A stretch of DNA of 58,601 nucleotides from Acidobacteriota bacterium (GTDB lineage Bacteria; Acidobacteriota; Thermoanaerobaculia; Thermoanaerobaculales; Thermoanaerobaculaceae), in assembly GCA_004298115.1 (NCBI GenBank), contig SCRJ01000017.1, positions 1 to 58,601 of the forward strand, read 5' to 3'. Each line of letters opens with the position of its first letter. The first letter of the stretch is position 1. The notes beneath the pieces were generated by a model that did no database searches, was not told the DNA's origin, and was given only the letters and a program-made list of their open reading frames with translations. Below, in pieces: positions 33,928 through 43,095 of the stretch. Position numbers and translations under genes: made by a program.

Positions 33928-36162
33928 GTGGGGGAAATCGAACGGAAGGATGGACGCGAGGCGGCGCCACGCCGGCGGGCGGAGGGCGCGCGCGCCGGGA
34001 GCCGGCGGTCCACCGCCGCGGCGGCGGGGCTGGGCGCCGCGCTGGCGCTCGGGCTCGTCGCCGTTTCCTGCGGGCGCGGGCACGGCGTGCCGGTGTCGCA
34101 CGACGCGCCGGTGATCCTGATCTCGATCGACACGCTGCGCGCGGACCACCTGCCGGCGTACGGCTACACGAAGATCCGCACGCCGTTCATCGACGCCTTC
34201 GCCAAGGATTCGTGGCTGTTCGAGAACGCCTACACGCCGTGTCCGATGACGCTCCCGGCGCACACCACGATGCTCACGGGCGAGCTGCCTCCCGAGCACG
34301 GCGTGCGCAACAACGTCGGGTTCGTCTTCGACGGCCGGGCGCACCCGAGCCTCCCCCTGCTCCTGAAGGCGCAGGGTTACGCGACGGGGGCCGCGGTCTC
34401 GTCCTACGTGCTGCGGTCGGACACCGGCCTCGGGCCCCTGTTCGACTACTACGAGGACTCCACCGAGGCGGCGCCGGGAATGGCGCCGGTTCACTACCGA
34501 CGGACCGGCGACAAGACCGAAGCGGTGGCGAAGGAGTGGATCGCCAAGCACGCCGGGGAGCCGTTCTTCTTCTTCTTCCACATCTACGAGCCGCACCTGC
34601 CGTACAACCCGCCCGAGCCCTTCTTGAGCCTGTACGGCAAGACCTACGACGGCGCGATCGCCTCGGCGGACGCGATCATCGGCACGTTCCTCGACGACCT
34701 GAAGCGGCTCGGCGTCTACGACCGGGCGATCGTGGTCCTGGTCGGCGACCACGGCGAGGGGCTCGGCGACCACGGCGAGGAACAGCACTCGATCCTGCTC
34801 TACCGCGAAGCGATCCACGTCCCGATGATCGTCAAGCTGCCGGGCGAGTTCGGCGCCGGGCGCCGGATCGGGTGGCCCGCGCAGCTCTCCGACATCGTGC
34901 CGACGGTGACCTCGGTGCTCGGGATCGCGACCCCCAAGGAGGTGAGCGGGTCGTCGCTGGTGACGATGGACGCCAAGGCCGGTTCGCGGCGCGTCCTCTA
35001 CAGCGAGACCCTCTACCCCAGGCTTCAGCTCGGCTGGAGCGACCTCCACAGCACCCTCGACGCGCGCTACCAGTACATCCAGGGACCGCGCCCGGAGCTC
35101 TACGACATGGTCGCCGACCCGGCCGAGAAGCACGACCTCATCGCCAGCCGGGCCGCCGACGCCGCGCGCCTGGCGGCCGACCTGCAGAAGTTCCCGCAGG
35201 GGAGCGACAAGCCCGCCGCGGTGGATCAGGAGACGCTGCGGCGCCTCGCCGCCCTCGGCTACATCGGCGGCTTGCGCGACACCGCGGCCTCGCCCGCGCT
35301 CCCGAACCCGGTGGACAACCTCCAGTACCTGCAGCGTATGCAGGACGGGTGGCGGCTCGCCGACGAGAAGGAGTTCCCGCAGGCGATCGCGGCGCTGCGC
35401 GCGATCCTCAAGGACAACCCCGGGATGGTGGACGTGTGGCTGAAGCTCGGCGAGGTGCTCACCAACGCCGGCTTCGACGAGGAGGCGGCGGCGGCGTACC
35501 GCGACGCGATGCGGCGCTCGCCGATCTTCCTGCCCGACGCGTCCGTCTCGCTCGGGTACGTCGAGCTGAACCTCAAGCACCTGCCCAAGGCCGAGGCGGC
35601 GGCGCGGCGCGCGCTCAAGGACGTCCCGACGAAGGCGCACGAGCTGCTCGCCCGCGTCGCCATCGCCAAAGGCGACTTCGCCGCCGCGACCGAGGAGGCC
35701 CGGGCCGCCGCGGCGGAGCGCAACCCGCAGCCGCCGGCGTTGCTGGTGATGGCCGAGGTGCAGTTGGGCGAGGGAAAGCCGGCCGACGCCCTGGCGACCG
35801 TCGAGCGGGCGGCGCAGCGGGCGAACGAGCTGCGGTTCCCGCAGGTCTACAACCTCGAGTACCTGCGCGGCGACGCGCTCGCACGCCTGAACCGCATGCC
35901 CGAAGCCGAGGCGGCGTTCCGGCGGGAGATCGCCGCGTTCCCGGCGCACTCGCGCGCCTACGCGAACCTCGCCGTCATCCGCTTCATCCAGGGGGACCGC
36001 GCGGGGGTCGCGCAGCTGATGGACGCGATGGCGCGCGCCAACCCGACGGGGCAGACGTACCTCCTCGCCGCGACGACGTTCGGCTCGCTCGGCGAGAAGG
36101 CGGAGGCGGCCGCGTGGCAGCGCCGCGCCTCAGCCGCCGCCGACCGGATCAAGCGGCCGTGA
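33928..36162 (+). CDS. Sulfatase-fold lipoprotein with C-terminal TPR repeats
   Basis: 744 aa from a GTG with AGGGGGG upstream. The N terminus is basic, then hydrophobic, and ends LVAVSCGRG, a lipobox-like site with Cys near residue 50. The sulfatase/phosphatase superfamily domain covers residues 60-440: VILISIDTLRADHLPAYGY (metal site), PMTLPAHTTMLTGELPPEHG, FFHIYEPHLPY, LVGDHGEGLGDHGEEQHS. The usual Cys/Ser-x-Pro-x-Arg nucleophile motif is replaced by Thr-Leu-Pro-Ala-His, a variant in which Thr is the likely nucleophile. Residues 470-740 are TPR repeats (AIAALRAILKDNPGMVDVWLKLGEVL, ARLNRMPEAEAAFRREIA). It is probably exported and acts on an envelope or extracellular ester; the substrate is unknown. 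Its end overlaps the convergent TMTC-like gene by 33 nt. Confidence 0.82.
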   Translation: MGEIERKDGREAAPRRRAEGARAGSRRSTAAAAGLGAALALGLVAVSCGRGHGVPVSHDAPVILISIDTLRADHLPAYGYTKIRTPFIDAFAKDSWLFENAYTPCPMTLPAHTTMLTGELPPEHGVRNNVGFVFDGRAHPSLPLLLKAQGYATGAAVSSYVLRSDTGLGPLFDYYEDSTEAAPGMAPVHYRRTGDKTEAVAKEWIAKHAGEPFFFFFHIYEPHLPYNPPEPFLSLYGKTYDGAIASADAIIGTFLDDLKRLGVYDRAIVVLVGDHGEGLGDHGEEQHSILLYREAIHVPMIVKLPGEFGAGRRIGWPAQLSDIVPTVTSVLGIATPKEVSGSSLVTMDAKAGSRRVLYSETLYPRLQLGWSDLHSTLDARYQYIQGPRPELYDMVADPAEKHDLIASRAADAARLAADLQKFPQGSDKPAAVDQETLRRLAALGYIGGLRDTAASPALPNPVDNLQYLQRMQDGWRLADEKEFPQAIAALRAILKDNPGMVDVWLKLGEVLTNAGFDEEAAAAYRDAMRRSPIFLPDASVSLGYVELNLKHLPKAEAAARRALKDVPTKAHELLARVAIAKGDFAAATEEARAAAAERNPQPPALLVMAEVQLGEGKPADALATVERAAQRANELRFPQVYNLEYLRGDALARLNRMPEAEAAFRREIAAFPAHSRAYANLAVIRFIQGDRAGVAQLMDAMARANPTGQTYLLAATTFGSLGEKAEAAAWQRRASAAADRIKRP

Positions 36163-37932
36163 GCGGCCGCCCGGCCCGCCGCCCCCGGTTCCGGCCGCTG
36201 GGGGCGCGGCGAGCGCCCGCTCGAGGTTCGCGCGCGCCATCCAGTAGTCGGGCTTCAGGCGCAGCGCTTCGCGGAACTCCTCCACCGCCTCGGTCCGCCG
36301 CCCCTGGCGGATCAGCGCCACGCCGAGGCCGTTGTGCGCCAGGTAGTCGTCCGGCGACGGGTGGCGCAGCGCGTCCCGATACGCCCCGATCGCGTCCTCG
36401 TAGCGACCCGCCTTGGTGCAGACCGTTCCCAGGTTGACCAGCACGGTTGGGTCCGCGGGGTCCACCGCGAGGGCCTGGCGCAACTCGGACGCCGCCTCGT
36501 CGAGCCGGCCGCGGTCCTCGTCGACCTTGGCCAGGTTGAGCAGCGCCGGCACGTTGTCCGGCTTGAGGCGCAGCGACGCCCGAAAGTGATCGATCGCATC
36601 GGCGACGCGGCCCTGGCGGTAGAGGAGGAAGCCGTAGTTGGTGTGGCACATGAAGCAGCCGGGGTTGCGGGCCAGGGTGGCGCGCCAGAGGGTCTCGGCG
36701 CTGGCGAACTCCTCGGCGTGGCGGAAGGTGAGCGTGCCGAAGGCGGCAAGCACCGCGACGCCGGCGGCGGCCGCGGCGCGTCGCCGCGCGAGCGAGGGCC
36801 CGGCCAGCGTGGCGACGGCGGCCGCGACGCACGCCGCCCCCACCGCCACGGCCTGGTAGGCGAAGTGGTCGGCGACCCAGGAGTAGCGCATCGCGTACAC
36901 GTTGAAGAAACCCAGCGCCGGGACGAGCACGCCGCCGAAGAGCAGCACGGCGGCAAGCGGTCCGCGGCCGAGCTTGCGGCGCAGCGCCCAGGCCGCCGCG
37001 AGCACGGCGAGCACGGCCAGCACGGGCGGCCACTGCCGCACCGCCGCCGCATCGATCGTCCAGCGCGGGTAGATGAAGGCGAGGTCGGTCGGCCAGAGGA
37101 GCTTGCCGGCGTAGAACGCCACCGCCCGGCCGGCGAGGACGAGATGGCCCGCCGGGGACAGCGACCACTCCGAGCCGCTGGCGCGGACCACGGTCGTCTC
37201 GAGCCATGCGGTGTTGAGCGCGAGGGCGGCGCCGATCGCGAAGAACGGCACGAGCGGGCGCACGTTCGCGCCGCGCAGGCGGCCGGCTCGCCACCAGGCG
37301 AGGACGAGGAGCACGGCGGGGAGCAGGGCGGCCGTGGTCTTGGCGAGGAGCGCGAGCGCAAACAGCGCGAGCGCGCCCGCGTAGAGGGCGCCCGGGCGGC
37401 GGTACCAGGGGAGCAAGTCCGGCGCGTGGTCGCGACGAGCACTGCCGCCCGCGACCGCGGCGCGGCGCTCCGACCACGCGAGGTAGGCGAGGGCGGCGAG
37501 GAGGGAGAGCAGCAACGAGAGCGTGTTCTTGCGCTCGGTCACCCAGGCCACCGACTCGACGCACACCGGGTGCAAGGCGAAGAGCGCGGCGCCGAACCAG
37601 GCGCCCGGAGCGGCGAGGCGGCGCAGCAGCCGCCAGAGCAGCAGCGCCGAGGCGGCGTGTAGCAGCACGTTGACGAGGTGGTACCCGAGCGGGCGCAGGC
37701 CCCAGAGCCGCTTCTCGACCCAGAACGAGGAGAACACGAGCGGGTAGTACTGCTCGTTGGCGCGCGGGTCGGCCCAGATCGCGTGCAGCCCCGCCCCGCC
37801 GTCGAGCGTGCGGTTGTTGGTGAGGTAGGTGTCGTCGTTCCAGACGAAGCCGGCCCGGAGCGCGGGCAGGTAGGCGGCGACGACGGCCGCCACCAGCAGC
37901 GCCGCGAGCCCGAACGGGACCGCCCGTTTCAC
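36130..37932 (-). CDS. TMTC-like polytopic membrane protein with TPR repeats (probable GT-C glycosyltransferase)
   Basis: 600 aa from a GTG at 37932. About ten transmembrane helices in residues 1-400. The first external loop has FVWNDDTYLTNN, the acidic pair expected at the catalytic site of GT-C polyprenyl-linked sugar transferases; ALHPVCVESVAWVTERKNTLSLLLSL is the segment shared with eukaryotic TMTC O-mannosyltransferases. Residues 425-590 form TPR repeats (AIDHFRASLRLKPDNVPALLNLA, AIGAYRDALRHPSPDDYLAHNGLG). Such proteins are common in Acidobacteriota and Planctomycetes and are thought to glycosylate exported proteins. TATCGT lies 6 nt before the start, so it is probably leaderless. Confidence 0.8.
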   Translation of the reverse strand: MKRAVPFGLAALLVAAVVAAYLPALRAGFVWNDDTYLTNNRTLDGGAGLHAIWADPRANEQYYPLVFSSFWVEKRLWGLRPLGYHLVNVLLHAASALLLWRLLRRLAAPGAWFGAALFALHPVCVESVAWVTERKNTLSLLLSLLAALAYLAWSERRAAVAGGSARRDHAPDLLPWYRRPGALYAGALALFALALLAKTTAALLPAVLLVLAWWRAGRLRGANVRPLVPFFAIGAALALNTAWLETTVVRASGSEWSLSPAGHLVLAGRAVAFYAGKLLWPTDLAFIYPRWTIDAAAVRQWPPVLAVLAVLAAAWALRRKLGRGPLAAVLLFGGVLVPALGFFNVYAMRYSWVADHFAYQAVAVGAACVAAAVATLAGPSLARRRAAAAAGVAVLAAFGTLTFRHAEEFASAETLWRATLARNPGCFMCHTNYGFLLYRQGRVADAIDHFRASLRLKPDNVPALLNLAKVDEDRGRLDEAASELRQALAVDPADPTVLVNLGTVCTKAGRYEDAIGAYRDALRHPSPDDYLAHNGLGVALIRQGRRTEAVEEFREALRLKPDYWMARANLERALAAPPAAGTGGGGPGGRSRPLDPVGGG

Positions 37933-37938
37933 CGGCGA

Positions 37939-37944
37939 ACGATA
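37939..37944 (-). promoter_or_regulatory. -10-like TATCGT (leaderless) of the TMTC-like gene
   Basis: TATCGT ends 6 nt before the GTG at 37932 and no ribosome binding site is present. It lies downstream of the TonB-receptor terminator, so the gene has its own transcription unit. Confidence 0.5.
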
Positions 37945-38000
37945 GCATCTCCCGGGCCGCCGCGCGGCGCGGGGCGAAGGCGGGTGGGACGGGACGCGGG

Positions 38001-38035
38001 GAAAAGAAACGGCCCCGGTCCGAAGACCGGGGCCG
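38001..38035 (-). terminator. Rho-independent terminator of the TonB receptor gene
   Basis: On the minus strand an 11-bp perfect stem (CGGCCCCGGTC paired with GACCGGGGCCG) closes on a TTCG tetraloop and is followed by TTTCTTTTC. It begins 22 nt after the stop at 38057. It is the most canonical intrinsic terminator in the window. Confidence 0.92.
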
Positions 38036-38056
38036 TGAATTCCGAACGTGAAGCGG

Positions 38057-41000
38057 TTAGAAGCGGACGCCGAACGAGACCACGAAGGTGCGCGCGGTCT
38101 GGAAATCGGTCGGCGCCTGCGGCTTGCCGAAGTTCGGTCCCTTCTGCCAGTTGCCGCAGTGAGCGGTGGTCGTGCCCTGGGGGCACTCGACCGGCGCGGC
38201 CGTGGTGAAGGGGTTGAAGTTGTCGAGATAGCTCTTGTTCCTGTTGGTGTAAACGGTGGTGTTGACGTTGGTCACGCCGTGCTCGTTGAACACGTTGGTG
38301 ACGCGCGGCTCGACGTAGAACTGCAGGTCGGTGCCGAGCGCCGGAAGCACGAACGCGTAGTTGAAGGAGAGGTCAGTGCGGGTGATGGTGTCGGTCGTGT
38401 ACTTCGCCCGGTTGGTGAAGTAGTAGTTCACGTTGCTCGGCGGGGAGAGGTAGCCGGGGTTGGTGACGTACGGGCGGTCGTCGATGCCGGCGACGGCGCC
38501 GTACGGAGTGCCGGACGAGTAGGTCTCGAGGGCGCTGACCGAGAGGCGGTTGTGCTTGGTGTTGATGAGATCCCAGACGCCCCAGATGCGGGCGCGGTGG
38601 CGCTGGTCGCCGGAGAGGTACCCCTTGGGGTTGTACCACTTCTCCTGCTTGTACTCGGGGTACGTGAGGTCGGCGCCGGTGACCGGGCCGGAGCCGCCGG
38701 TCTCGCCCACCATGTTGCCCTTGAGGGTCGACCAGGTGTAGTTGCCGCCGAGGCTCAGGGCGTCGGTCAGCTTGTACTGCGCCGAGATCAGGATGCCGTT
38801 GTACTCGCGGCTGACGATGCTGTCGTTGTTGACGATCCAGCCGAGGTCGTACTGGTTGCCGTACTGGTCGGACGGCGACAGGCCGGTGGTCTGGTTGACC
38901 TCGGTCATGTAGAAGTCGTGGAACTTGCGGTTGATGTAGTCGATGCGGACCTGGCCGTTGTTGCCGAGGCGCTTGGAGGCCCCGATCGTCCACTCGTCCG
39001 CGTTCGGCGAGTTGAGCGACCCCGGGATGATGGTGGAGAGGCCGGGGATCGAGCCGTAGATCAACGTCGCCGCCTTCTCAGCCTGGGTCAGCGAGTTGAA
39101 CCACGCGAACATCTGCGTGAGCGCCTGCTGCGAGGTCAGGCAGTTGGCGCCGGAGGCCGCGTCGCAGTTGGTGTTGATGTCCGGACCGTTGTACTGGTAG
39201 TAGATGGTGGCCGGGGAACCGGCGTTCGAGGTCGCGTCGCCGATCGAGTTGGCGATCGCCGACACGTACTTCGCGTAGCTCAAGTTGAACAACAGCGAGC
39301 CGTCGCCGGCCGGGTCGAACGTCGCGCTCAAACGCGGCGAGATCTTGGAGTCCTTGGCGACGACCGCGCCGTTGCCGTTCTTGCCGTCGTTCTTGTCGTA
39401 GCGCAGGCCGATGTTGAACGACCAGTTGTTGTTAAGGCGCCACTTGTCGTTGGCGAAGATCGACGTGGTCTTGAAGTCGTTGCCCGCCGTGATCACCGCG
39501 ATCGGCCAGTAGGTGAGGTAGGTCGAACCGCTGCCGCCGACGAGGATCGGGTACGGCGTGCCGACCGAGTCGACCTTGATCGAGCCGTCGGGGTTGAGGA
39601 CCTCGCCGTTGACGACGAGACCGTAGGACGAGCCCGACTGCCAGTTGTTGGAGAGGCGCTTGTCCTCGAACTGGTCGTAGCCGACCACGAGGTCGTGCGA
39701 GCCGAGGCTGCCGGTCGAGAGGAAGAACGACGCCTTGCCGATGTACTCCGTGTTGTCGCGCTTCTCGGCCGCGCCGGCGCAGACCGCGCAGAAGATCGGC
39801 GAGTTGTAGAACGCGTAGTTGCTGAAGTTGTACGGGTCGAAGATCCAGGTGCCGCGCTCGAGGTCGGTGTACGCCGAACCCGAGTTCTCGAACGTGAACT
39901 TGCGCGAGGAGTACTGCCCCTCGACGAAGAAGTTGTCCGTGAGCACGCCGGTGTAGTTGGCGGCTCTCAGCTCCTGCGGCAGCTGGCGGGTGTAGAGGCT
40001 CGCCCTGTCCATGAAGTTGTAGCCGCCGGGCCCGTAGATGTTGCCGAACCCGTAGTTGGCCTGCTGCCGGTCCACCTTGAAGTAGGAGCCGATCACGCGG
40101 TGGTTCGGCGTGATCGCGAGGGTCAGCTTGCCCTCGTACCGCTTCTCGGTGTCGGCGTAGGCGAACGGCTCGTTGGTGAGGTAGGTCTGGGCGTTACCGG
40201 AGGTCTTGCGGTCGCGGTAGGCGCCGAAGAACCACAGCCGGTCCTTGATGAAGAAGCCGCCCAGCGTGGCCTCGTAGGTGTTGAGGATCTTGTCCTGGCG
40301 CTGCGCGGTCGTCTTCGGGGTCTTGGCGGTCCACTTGTCGTTGGTGAGCGTGTCGCGCGCCGTGAAGTGGAACTCGTTGCCGCCCGACTTGGTCAGCGTG
40401 TTGACCACGCCGCCGGTGAAGCGGCCGTACTCGGCCGAGATGTCGGACACCGAGGTCGTGGTCTCCTGGACAGCGTCCTCGATGTAGAGCGTGTTCGGCG
40501 TGCCGCGGACGTTGTCCATGATGGCGACGCCGTTGACCATGAACAGGTTGCCGTAGGCCATCGCGCCCGCGATCATGACGTTGCCGCTCGGGCCGGTGGT
40601 GGACACGCCGGCGGTCAACGCGACCGTGTTGATGAGGTCCTTGGGAACCGGCAGCTTGTTGATCAGCGACTTCTCATAGGTCGTGGCCATCGTCCCCGAG
40701 GAGGCGATCGTGTCGTACGCGCCGGTGACCGTGACTTCCTCGGCCACCTTCGCCTGCGGCATCGTCGCGTTGACCCTCTGGGTCTGGGCGGCGTTGATCT
40801 TGACCGTCGTGTCGATGGTCTGGAACCCCTGGAGTTCGAACCTCACCCGGTAGTCGCCGGGGGGCAGGAACGTGAAGATGTAGTCGCCGTTGCCGTTGGT
40901 GACCGAGGTGCGGGTCCCCTGCAGGTTCGGGGACGTCGCCGTGACGGTCACGCCGGGGAGCGGATCCTTGCCGTCGGACGCGTGGCCCGACAGGGTCCCC

Positions 41001-41071
41001 GTGGGGTTCTGGGCGAACAGTGGCATCGCCACGCACCCGATGAGCAGAGCAAACAATACGAAACGCTTCAT
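38057..41071 (-). CDS. TonB-dependent receptor with N-terminal carboxypeptidase-regulatory-like domain (Oar-type)
   Basis: 1004 aa; AGGAGG lies before the ATG and a signal peptide follows (MKRFVLFALLIGCVAMPLFAQ). Residues 25-105 form a CarboxypepD_reg-like beta-sandwich (LPGVTVTATSPNLQGTRTSV, GDYIFTFLPPGDYRVRFEL). The plug domain follows (IMIAGAMAYGNLFMVNG region, YIEDAVQETTTSVSDISAEYGRFTGG), then a large beta-barrel that ends FVVSFGVRF, with a terminal Phe. This Oar-like type is greatly expanded in Acidobacteriota and is used for uptake or surface display of large substrates. Expression seems isolated, with its own leader region and a strong terminator, as expected for an abundant outer-membrane protein. 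The substrate is unknown. Confidence 0.92.
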   Translation of the reverse strand: MKRFVLFALLIGCVAMPLFAQNPTGTLSGHASDGKDPLPGVTVTATSPNLQGTRTSVTNGNGDYIFTFLPPGDYRVRFELQGFQTIDTTVKINAAQTQRVNATMPQAKVAEEVTVTGAYDTIASSGTMATTYEKSLINKLPVPKDLINTVALTAGVSTTGPSGNVMIAGAMAYGNLFMVNGVAIMDNVRGTPNTLYIEDAVQETTTSVSDISAEYGRFTGGVVNTLTKSGGNEFHFTARDTLTNDKWTAKTPKTTAQRQDKILNTYEATLGGFFIKDRLWFFGAYRDRKTSGNAQTYLTNEPFAYADTEKRYEGKLTLAITPNHRVIGSYFKVDRQQANYGFGNIYGPGGYNFMDRASLYTRQLPQELRAANYTGVLTDNFFVEGQYSSRKFTFENSGSAYTDLERGTWIFDPYNFSNYAFYNSPIFCAVCAGAAEKRDNTEYIGKASFFLSTGSLGSHDLVVGYDQFEDKRLSNNWQSGSSYGLVVNGEVLNPDGSIKVDSVGTPYPILVGGSGSTYLTYWPIAVITAGNDFKTTSIFANDKWRLNNNWSFNIGLRYDKNDGKNGNGAVVAKDSKISPRLSATFDPAGDGSLLFNLSYAKYVSAIANSIGDATSNAGSPATIYYQYNGPDINTNCDAASGANCLTSQQALTQMFAWFNSLTQAEKAATLIYGSIPGLSTIIPGSLNSPNADEWTIGASKRLGNNGQVRIDYINRKFHDFYMTEVNQTTGLSPSDQYGNQYDLGWIVNNDSIVSREYNGILISAQYKLTDALSLGGNYTWSTLKGNMVGETGGSGPVTGADLTYPEYKQEKWYNPKGYLSGDQRHRARIWGVWDLINTKHNRLSVSALETYSSGTPYGAVAGIDDRPYVTNPGYLSPPSNVNYYFTNRAKYTTDTITRTDLSFNYAFVLPALGTDLQFYVEPRVTNVFNEHGVTNVNTTVYTNRNKSYLDNFNPFTTAAPVECPQGTTTAHCGNWQKGPNFGKPQAPTDFQTARTFVVSFGVRF

Positions 41072-41442
41072 CCTTTTCCTCCTTTTCCCTTTTTGTTTCT
41101 GCTGCCTTCACAGCGTCAAGGGCAGTGACGCGTTGGAAGCTGGTTCTAACCTATTGAATATGACCGAGTTCCCCTCCTCCTTTCCCAACGGGGCGGGAGC
41201 GCGGCACCCGCCTGGCGCTGTCTGGGCGGAAAAACCCACAATTTCACACTCCGGCCCATTGCAATGGCTGTGCCCGGACCCGTCCCGGCGCCGTAAGCGG
41301 ACCGGGTCCGTTTGTCCGGACATTTGGATAAACCGTTCGGCTTCGTGGATGGGCCGCGTCCGGCGGCCACACACCAGCCGGCCGGGGTTTCCACGGCGGC
41401 CGCCGCTCGCAGCGGCCGCCGGATCGCTCCCAGCCCCGCCCG
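41072..41442. other. 371-nt region upstream of the TonB receptor gene, with palindromes
   Basis: No gene seen. On the minus strand it ends in the purine-rich leader that carries AGGAGG. Two perfect palindromes, CCATTGCAATGG (41256-41267) and TGTCCGGACA (41313-41322), could bind dimeric regulators. A hairpin at 41395-41420 probably ends the upstream GGDEF-like gene. AT-content here is higher than in the genes. I cannot fix a promoter with confidence; TTGACG near 41120 on the minus strand lacks a good -10. Confidence 0.5.
41395..41420 (-). terminator. Hairpin after the degenerate GGDEF gene
   Basis: GGCGGCCGC (41395-41403) pairs perfectly with GCGGCCGCC (41412-41420) around an 8-nt loop, 23 nt beyond the stop at 41443. 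No T-run, so strength is uncertain. Confidence 0.5.
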
Positions 41443-43095
41443 CTACGGTGCGGTGGCGGTGCAATCTCCACCCTCGCTCACCGCCGCGTACAGGGCGGCC
41501 TCGGCCTCGCGGAGCAACTCCGCGGCGGCGAGGTGGCGCCCGGGCCGGTACTGCGCCAGGCCCGCCGTGGTGCGGGTGCGCCCGGCGCGGCCGCCCGCCA
41601 GCTCGCCGGCCGTTCGCCGCAGCCGCTCGATGATCGTCATCGCGGCGCGCTCGTCGGTCTCGGCGAGCAGGAGCGCGAAGGTCTCGCCGTCGTAGCGGGC
41701 GAGGAGATCGATCTGGCGGAGCGCCCGGCGCAGGCTCGAGACCGCCTCGACCGGGGGCTGGCCGCGCTCTCCCGCGGTGTCCGCGACGGTGAGGCGAATG
41801 AGCGCGACGGCGAGCGACGACCCGTTGCGCCGCGTCCGCAACAGTTCGGCCGCCAGGCGGTCGGTGAAGCGCTCCCGGGTCATCAGACCGGTCGTGGCGT
41901 CCACCGGCTCGCCCCAGCGGCGCTGCATCCAGCTCATGGCGAGCGCGAGCGACAGACATACGGCGAACGGCACGGCCGCAAGGGGCCCGATCAGCTCGCC
42001 GCCGAGCGCCCTGGTGCGCGGGAGCGCGCCGGTGTCGACGAGCACGTCGAACACGATCGCGGCGGTGAACACCGTCGTCGCGACCAGCGCGGGGAGCGCG
42101 CACGGACGGCGGCCCACCAGTGACGCCTCGATTCTCAGGGTGACCCCCGCAACGAGGAGGAGGGCCGCCTCGCCGGCGTACAGCCAGAACTGCAGGTCGC
42201 CCTGGTTGCGCCACACGAGGGTGAACACCGCCCCGAGGGTGAGCAGGGTCTCGAGGCCGAGGAGCGCCACCGGTTGGCGGCGCGCGGCCAGGCGGTAGAC
42301 GACGGCCGGGAAGAGCGCCACCCCCGCCAGGAGCGAGGCCACGGCCAGGCGGTACGCGCCGCCGAACCCGACGACGAGAGCCGGACCCCAGGTGGTGTGG
42401 GCGACGACGAACACGGCGATGGCCGCCATCGCACCGGCGAACGCCAGGTGGTCGAGGAGGTCGCGCTGCGTGAAGAACAGCAGGATGTGGAGGGCGGCGA
42501 GCGTGAGCAGGAGCGTGGCGATGGCGTACGCCGCGATGTCGCGGACCACCTCGTGGGCGAGGACCGTCGGGTAGCGGTCGAGGATCGGCGCCGGGCCGAG
42601 CAGGCCGCCGAAGCGGGAGTCGCTGAACACATGGATCGCCAGCTCGTTGAGCTGGCCGAGCCGGACGACGTCCTGCGGGATCAGGTAGAAACGGCGGGCG
42701 AGCGTCGCCTTGTCGAAGTTCGGCGGGAACGAACCGGTCCCGCCGATCCGCCGGCCGTTGAGGAACACCTCGTCCACGTCGCCGATGTGCCCGAGGTCGA
42801 GGCCGAGGTCGATGCCGGCCAGATCGGAGGAGACCACGAACGTGAGCCGGTACCAGGCGTGGCCGACGTACTCCGGCCACCCCTGGCGCTCCCAGGGCCC
42901 GGGGACGTGGATCCGCTGCCAGTTGCGCTGCTCGCGAAACGGGCTCGCGAACGCGGGATCGTGGCCGGTGCGAAACAGCCACTCGCCCGCGAGCGACGCC
43001 GGCAGCGTATTGAGGACGAGCGGCGGCGCGTCCTGGGCCGCGGCGGCGCCGGCAACCGCAAGCGCGATGGCGGCGACGGCGAGGCGCGCCCTCAC
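41443..43095 (-). CDS. 7TM sensory protein with extracytoplasmic beta domain and degenerate GGDEF
   Basis: 550 aa from a GTG overlapping the rlpA stop. Signal peptide (ending AAAAQD), then a jelly-roll, carbohydrate-binding-like domain (residues 30-180: EWLFRTGHDPAF, WQRIHVPGPWERQG, HAWYRLTFVV). Seven hydrophobic helices follow (about 190-390), in the style of 7TMR-DISM receptors. The C-terminal domain has the GGDEF-family fold (TGLMTRERFTDRLAAELLRT), but the signature is ARYDGETF: Asp469-Gly-Glu-Thr-Phe replaces GGDEF and the following acidic residues differ. It probably does not make cyclic di-GMP and may instead bind a nucleotide or a partner. Confidence 0.8.
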   Translation of the reverse strand: MRARLAVAAIALAVAGAAAAQDAPPLVLNTLPASLAGEWLFRTGHDPAFASPFREQRNWQRIHVPGPWERQGWPEYVGHAWYRLTFVVSSDLAGIDLGLDLGHIGDVDEVFLNGRRIGGTGSFPPNFDKATLARRFYLIPQDVVRLGQLNELAIHVFSDSRFGGLLGPAPILDRYPTVLAHEVVRDIAAYAIATLLLTLAALHILLFFTQRDLLDHLAFAGAMAAIAVFVVAHTTWGPALVVGFGGAYRLAVASLLAGVALFPAVVYRLAARRQPVALLGLETLLTLGAVFTLVWRNQGDLQFWLYAGEAALLLVAGVTLRIEASLVGRRPCALPALVATTVFTAAIVFDVLVDTGALPRTRALGGELIGPLAAVPFAVCLSLALAMSWMQRRWGEPVDATTGLMTRERFTDRLAAELLRTRRNGSSLAVALIRLTVADTAGERGQPPVEAVSSLRRALRQIDLLARYDGETFALLLAETDERAAMTIIERLRRTAGELAGGRAGRTRTTAGLAQYRPGRHLAAAELLREAEAALYAAVSEGGDCTATAP

